Assembly: GCA_964526035.1 (NCBI GenBank) | Contig: CAZGKE010000032.1 | Span: 1-26,605 of the forward strand | Length of the DNA stretch: 26,605 nucleotides | From: DAOMOD01 sp964526035 | GTDB taxonomy: Bacteria; Pseudomonadota; Gammaproteobacteria; Xanthomonadales; BPKI01 | Reading direction: 5' to 3' | Shown here: positions 23,204 through 26,605 of the stretch, one piece after another | Layout of the letters: every line of letters begins with the position of its first letter | How positions within the stretch are numbered: position 1 is the stretch's first letter | The notes under the pieces: model-generated | Told to the model about the DNA's origin: nothing | What the model saw: only the letters and a program-made list of their open reading frames with translations | Databases searched by the model: none | Position numbers and translations under genes: made by a program

Positions 23204-26200
23204 ATGCTTCTCTCCGATATTTCGGTCAAGCGCCCGGTCTTCGCCACCGTCGTCAGCCTGATGCTGGTGGTGGTTGGCCTGATCGCCTTCACGCGGCTAT
23301 CCGTTCGCGAGTACCCGGATATCGACCGTCCGGTGGTGTCGGTCAGCACCGACTACCGCGGTGCGGCCGCCGCAGTGGTCGAGACACGCATTACCCAGGT
23401 GGTGGAGGACGCAATCAGCGGCATCGAAGGTATCGAACTGATCTCCTCGAGCAGCGAGACAGGACGCTCCTCGGTCAGCATCGAGTTTTCGCTGGCGCGC
23501 GAGATCGATGATGCGGCCAACGACGTGCGCGATGCGGTCGCGCGCGTCATCGGGCAGCTTCCGGCCGAAGCGGAACCTCCGCGCGTCGCCAAGGCGCAGG
23601 CCGACAGCGAAGTCATCATGTGGGTCAGCCTGGCCAGCAGCAATCTGGATACCCTGGAGCTGACCGATTTTGCGGAGCGCTACGTTGTCGACCGTCTGGC
23701 CACGGTGGACGGTGTCTCACGCATCCAGGTGGGCGGCGGGCAGCGCTACGCGATGCGCATCTGGATCGACCCAAACGCGCTTGCTGCGCGTGGCCTGACC
23801 GTCAACGACATCGTGGCAGCGCTCCGTCGCGAGAACGTCGAGCTGCCGGCAGGGCGCATCGAATCGGACACCCGCGATTTCCAGGTGCGCCTGATGCGCA
23901 ACTACACGGCGCGGGAAGACTTCACCCAGCTCACCATCGCGCGCGGCGAAGGCGGCCATCTGGTGCGCCTCGGAGAAGTCGCCGACGTCGAACTGGGCTC
24001 CATGGAGCGGCGCAATCTGTTTCGCGGCAACGGCAGCGCCTTCCTCGGACTCGGCGTGGTCAAGACATCGACGGCGAACACCGTGGATGTTGCGCGCGGC
24101 ATCCGTGAAGAGCTTGGCCGCATCACACCCTCGCTTCCGCCGGGCATGGAGTTCCTGCCCGCCTTCGACAGTTCGGTATTCATCGATACGGCGATCAGGC
24201 AGGTGTACGGGACGCTTGGCCTGGCGGTGCTGCTGGTGGTGCTGGTGATCTGGCTGTTCCTCGGTCGCTTCCGTGCAGCACTGATTCCCGCGGTGACCAT
24301 GCCGATCAGCGTGATCGCTGCGTTCATTGCACTTGACGCCTTCGGTTTCTCCATCAACCTGTTGACTCTGCTGGCCCTGGTGCTGTGCATCGGTCTGGTG
24401 GTGGACGATGCCATCGTGGTGCTGGAGAACTGCCAGCGCCGCGTCGATGCCGGCGAACCGCGCCTGGTGGCGGCCTATCGCGGTGCGCGCCAGGTTTCTT
24501 TCGCGGTGATCGCCACCACCGCGGTGCTGGTAGCGGTGTTCCTGCCGATCGCGTTTCTTGAAGGTGACGTGGGGCGCCTGTTCCGCGAACTGGCGCTGAC
24601 CGTGTCGGCGGCGGTGATCATCTCCTCTCTGGTGGCCCTCAGCATGACGCCCATGCTGTGTTCCAAGCTTCTCAAGCCGCGCAACCAGAAGCGCAATCTC
24701 ACCAACGTCATGGCGCATGCATTCGATCGCATCGGCGGGCGCTATCAGTCGGTGCTGGCGCGCGTGATCGTGCATCCCTGGTTGATCGTCATCGCACTGC
24801 TCGGGGTGTTTGCTGCAAGCTGGTTCCTGTTCACTCAGGTGCCGCGCGAACTGACGCCCAACGAAGATCGCGGCGCATTCTTCGTCACCGTGAGCGGACC
24901 CGAAGGCGCCGGATTCGATTTCACCACCGGAAAGATGCTCGAAATCGAGGAGTTGCTTCTGCCGCTGGTCGACGATGGCGTGGTGCAGCGCGTTCTCGTG
25001 CGGGTGCCACGCTTTGGCGGAGGCGCCTTCAGCGAGCGCTTCAACTCCGGCATGGCGGTCGTCAATCTGGTCCCCTGGGACGAGCGCAGCCTCAGCACCG
25101 ACGATGTGGTCGAGCAGGTGCGGCCAGCGCTGGATCGCGTGACCGGAGTCCGCGCATTTCCTACCGTGCGTCGCGGCCTCGGTCGGGGCTGGGGGCAGCC
25201 GGTGCAGTTCGTGCTGGGCGGCCCGACCTACGAGGAGTTGGTGGATTGGCGCGACCGCATGATCGCCGCCGCCGAGGAGCGTCTGCCAGGCCTGGTCAGT
25301 ATCGACAGCGATTACAAGGAAACCGAGCCGCAGATCCGCGTCAACATCGATCGCGCTCGTGCCGCCGACCTCGGCGTGTCGGTCGAAGAAGTGGGCACGG
25401 CGCTGGAGTCGCTGATGGGCGGGCGACTGGCCACCCGTTTCGTCATGGACGGCGAGGAATACGACGTGATCCTGCAGGCGCGGCGCGCCGACCGGCGCAG
25501 CCCCGACGCATTGCGCGAGGTCTATGTACGCTCGCAGCGCACCGGTCAGCTGGTGTCGCTGGCCAATCTCGTCAGCATCAGCGAGCTGGCCGAACCCGGG
25601 CAGTTCAACCGCTTCAATCGCACCCGTGCCATCACGCTGAGCGCCGGCCTTGCACAGGGCTACCCGCTTGGACAGGCGCTCGACGATCTGCAGGCGCTGG
25701 CGCGGGACACCCTCCCGGCGACGGCGCAGATCGATTACAAGGGCGAGTCGCGCGAGTACATCCAGTCGGGAGGCGCGGTGCTGTTCACCTTCGGCATGGC
25801 GCTGCTGATCGTCTTCCTGGTGCTGGCTGCCCAGTTCGAGAGCTTCGTCCATCCATTCACCATCATGTTCACGGTGCCACTGGCGGTGCTTGGTGCCCTG
25901 ATCGGACTGTGGGCCTTCGGCGATACCATGAACCTGTTCAGCCAGGTGGGCATCATCATCCTGGTCGGCCTGGCCGCCAAGAACGGCGTGCTCATCGTCG
26001 AGTTCGCGAATCAGTTGCGCGATGCCGGAAAGCCGGTTCGCGAGGCCATCCTGGAAGCTTCCGCCATTCGTCTGCGACCGATCGTGATGACCAGTCTGGC
26101 CACCATGGTGGGTGCGATGCCGCTGGTGTTTGCGACCGGCGCAGGTTCGGCAAGCCGCGTCACCATCGGCATCGTCATCGTGACCGGGGTGGCCTTCTCC

Positions 26201-26338
26201 ACGCTGTTCACGCTGTTCGTGGTGCCGACTTTCTACGACATGCTGGCAGGCTTCACCAGTTCGCCCGGAGCAGTGGCGCAGGAACTGGAGCGCCAGGACC
26301 GCAGTGTGAAGCCGGTCGAGGCTGCAGAAGGGCGTTAG
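23204..26338 (+). CDS. RND multidrug-type efflux permease (HAE1 family)
   Basis: A proton-driven inner-membrane trimeric pump of the AcrB/MdtB class. 1044 residues, standard length. It starts MLLSDISVKRPVFATVVSLM with TM1 immediately following, has the two large periplasmic loops (about 30-330 and 555-860), and twelve membrane segments in 1+5+1+5 layout. Proton-relay residues are present: D401 and D402 in LVVDDAIVVLEN (TM4) and K926 in LAAKNGVLIVEF (TM10). EYPDIDRP near residue 38 and QLPAEAEPPRV also match the family. The frame is open to 23108, but the ATG at 23204 is the family start. No outer-membrane factor gene follows, so it probably borrows a TolC-like channel. The stop is followed within a few bases by the terminal repeat complex. 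Confidence 0.96.
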   Translation: MLLSDISVKRPVFATVVSLMLVVVGLIAFTRLSVREYPDIDRPVVSVSTDYRGAAAAVVETRITQVVEDAISGIEGIELISSSSETGRSSVSIEFSLAREIDDAANDVRDAVARVIGQLPAEAEPPRVAKAQADSEVIMWVSLASSNLDTLELTDFAERYVVDRLATVDGVSRIQVGGGQRYAMRIWIDPNALAARGLTVNDIVAALRRENVELPAGRIESDTRDFQVRLMRNYTAREDFTQLTIARGEGGHLVRLGEVADVELGSMERRNLFRGNGSAFLGLGVVKTSTANTVDVARGIREELGRITPSLPPGMEFLPAFDSSVFIDTAIRQVYGTLGLAVLLVVLVIWLFLGRFRAALIPAVTMPISVIAAFIALDAFGFSINLLTLLALVLCIGLVVDDAIVVLENCQRRVDAGEPRLVAAYRGARQVSFAVIATTAVLVAVFLPIAFLEGDVGRLFRELALTVSAAVIISSLVALSMTPMLCSKLLKPRNQKRNLTNVMAHAFDRIGGRYQSVLARVIVHPWLIVIALLGVFAASWFLFTQVPRELTPNEDRGAFFVTVSGPEGAGFDFTTGKMLEIEELLLPLVDDGVVQRVLVRVPRFGGGAFSERFNSGMAVVNLVPWDERSLSTDDVVEQVRPALDRVTGVRAFPTVRRGLGRGWGQPVQFVLGGPTYEELVDWRDRMIAAAEERLPGLVSIDSDYKETEPQIRVNIDRARAADLGVSVEEVGTALESLMGGRLATRFVMDGEEYDVILQARRADRRSPDALREVYVRSQRTGQLVSLANLVSISELAEPGQFNRFNRTRAITLSAGLAQGYPLGQALDDLQALARDTLPATAQIDYKGESREYIQSGGAVLFTFGMALLIVFLVLAAQFESFVHPFTIMFTVPLAVLGALIGLWAFGDTMNLFSQVGIIILVGLAAKNGVLIVEFANQLRDAGKPVREAILEASAIRLRPIVMTSLATMVGAMPLVFATGAGSASRVTIGIVIVTGVAFSTLFTLFVVPTFYDMLAGFTSSPGAVAQELERQDRSVKPVEAAEGR

Positions 26339-26342
26339 AAGC

Positions 26343-26531
26343 AGCTATCAGCTATCAACGATCAGCTATGAGAGGAACCCTCGCTGTGCCATATCCCGGT
26401 TCTGTGGGAGCGGCCTCAGCCGCGACAGGCCACGCTCCGTGCCTGTCGCGGCTGAGGCCGCTCCCACAATGGTTTGGTCCAGCGTGCGGATTCGCTGATC
26501 GCTGAAAGCTGATAGTCGACAGCTGACAGCT
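26343..26531. repeat. Heptamer-repeat inverted element enclosing a perfect REP hairpin
   Basis: Outer left arm: AGCTATC-type heptamers (26343-26370). Outer right arm: GCTGATC-type heptamers (26494-26531). Segments 26345-26366 and 26494-26515 are inverted copies with 20 of 22 matches. Inside them sits a perfect 28-base inverted repeat (26403-26430 and 26441-26468). The element begins 4 bases after the RND stop codon, and its right end touches the TAGTG that starts the last repeat. Confidence 0.85.
26403..26468. repeat. REP pair forming a perfect 28-bp stem
   Basis: Two REP units in inverted orientation pair perfectly over 28 bases with a 10-base loop (26431-26440). The core is the same GTGGGAG..GCCTCAGCC..CGAC family as at 15726 and 17990, with CG instead of GG/CC at the variable positions. 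With no U tract it resembles a BIME rather than an intrinsic terminator, though the stem would stall or protect RNA. Confidence 0.92.
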
Positions 26532-26605
26532 AGTGTGGTGTTCCGCAATTACCTTACCGAACTCGCTTGGTCTTCAGCCCCGATACTGCGTTGCTCGTCG
26601 TCGCC
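26531..26605 (+). repeat. Partial second copy of the MITE-like element (cut by window end)
   Basis: Starts with TAGTG, as the copy at the pgpA stop does, and reaches the shared string CTGCGTTGCTCGTCGTCGCC exactly at the window end. The distance from TAG to the end of the string is 75 bases in both copies, although the sequence between is strongly diverged. The right half and right terminus are outside the window. Confidence 0.6.

Noticed and set aside
23717..25852. 711-codon open frame on the minus strand
   Set aside because: It is antisense to the RND pump, has no domain resemblance (His/Gln/Arg-rich low-complexity translation), and arises from third-position GC bias.

Overview
The window is GC-rich chromosomal DNA of a gammaproteobacterium, most probably of the order Lysobacterales (Xanthomonadales). 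Three things point there: the gene order glyA-nrdR-ribD-ribE-ribBA-ribH-nusB-thiL-pgpA; the lpoA-yraN-dolP cluster divergent from rsmI; and intergenic REP-type palindromes with a GTGGGAG(C/G)GGCCTCAGCC core. No phage, plasmid, CRISPR or resistance-island genes are visible. The assembly is draft quality: exactly 100 N at 11099-11198.

Layout. (1) 1-5173, plus strand: the end of a surface-polysaccharide locus. It holds a Wzt-type ABC ATPase cut by the left edge, a GT2 glycosyltransferase, a SAM methyltransferase, a 587-residue protein that looks like a PqqD-like N-terminus joined to a glycosyltransferase-like domain, and a second GT2 enzyme. (2) 5180-6841, minus strand: ettA, a ribosome-associated ABC-F ATPase. 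(3) 6993-14894, plus strand: glyA, nrdR, a DUF805 membrane protein, then riboflavin synthesis (ribD, ribE, ribBA, ribH), nusB, thiL and pgpA. The stretch from ribH to pgpA is tightly coupled, with overlapping or nearly overlapping genes. (4) 14893-18102: a repeat-rich stretch holding three minus-strand genes, namely a small exported protein of unknown function, an Fe-S uracil-DNA glycosylase family protein and a GlcD-type FAD oxidase. (5) 18103-20815, minus strand: lpoA-yraN-dolP, coupled by 4-base overlaps and divergent from rsmI (20907-21740). (6) 22078-26338: an RND efflux pair, a lipoprotein adaptor and a 1044-residue inner-membrane pump. The window ends in nested repeats.

The most unusual signal lies between genes. 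Four intergenic regions (after glyA, after ribE, between the UDG and FAD-oxidase genes, and after the RND pump) contain long inverted repeats whose arms are built from 7- or 8-base tandem units. The unit sequence differs from locus to locus, but the layout is shared. These elements start on or beside stop codons: ribE and the FAD oxidase both end in codons for Arg-Ala-stop read from the repeat, and the glyA stop lies in the first repeat unit. At the ribE-ribBA junction the element spans the assembly gap and appears to run up to the ribBA start codon. A separate 162-bp element with 24-base terminal inverted repeats begins inside the pgpA stop codon. The first 75 bases of a related copy close the window. 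Three REP-type loci complete the set, one of them nested inside a heptamer-repeat element.

Among the genes, the clearest biochemical oddity is RibBA, whose GTP cyclohydrolase II half has lost its zinc cysteines. The organism therefore probably needs a separate RibA. The PqqD-like/glycosyltransferase-like fusion is the best candidate for an undescribed enzyme.
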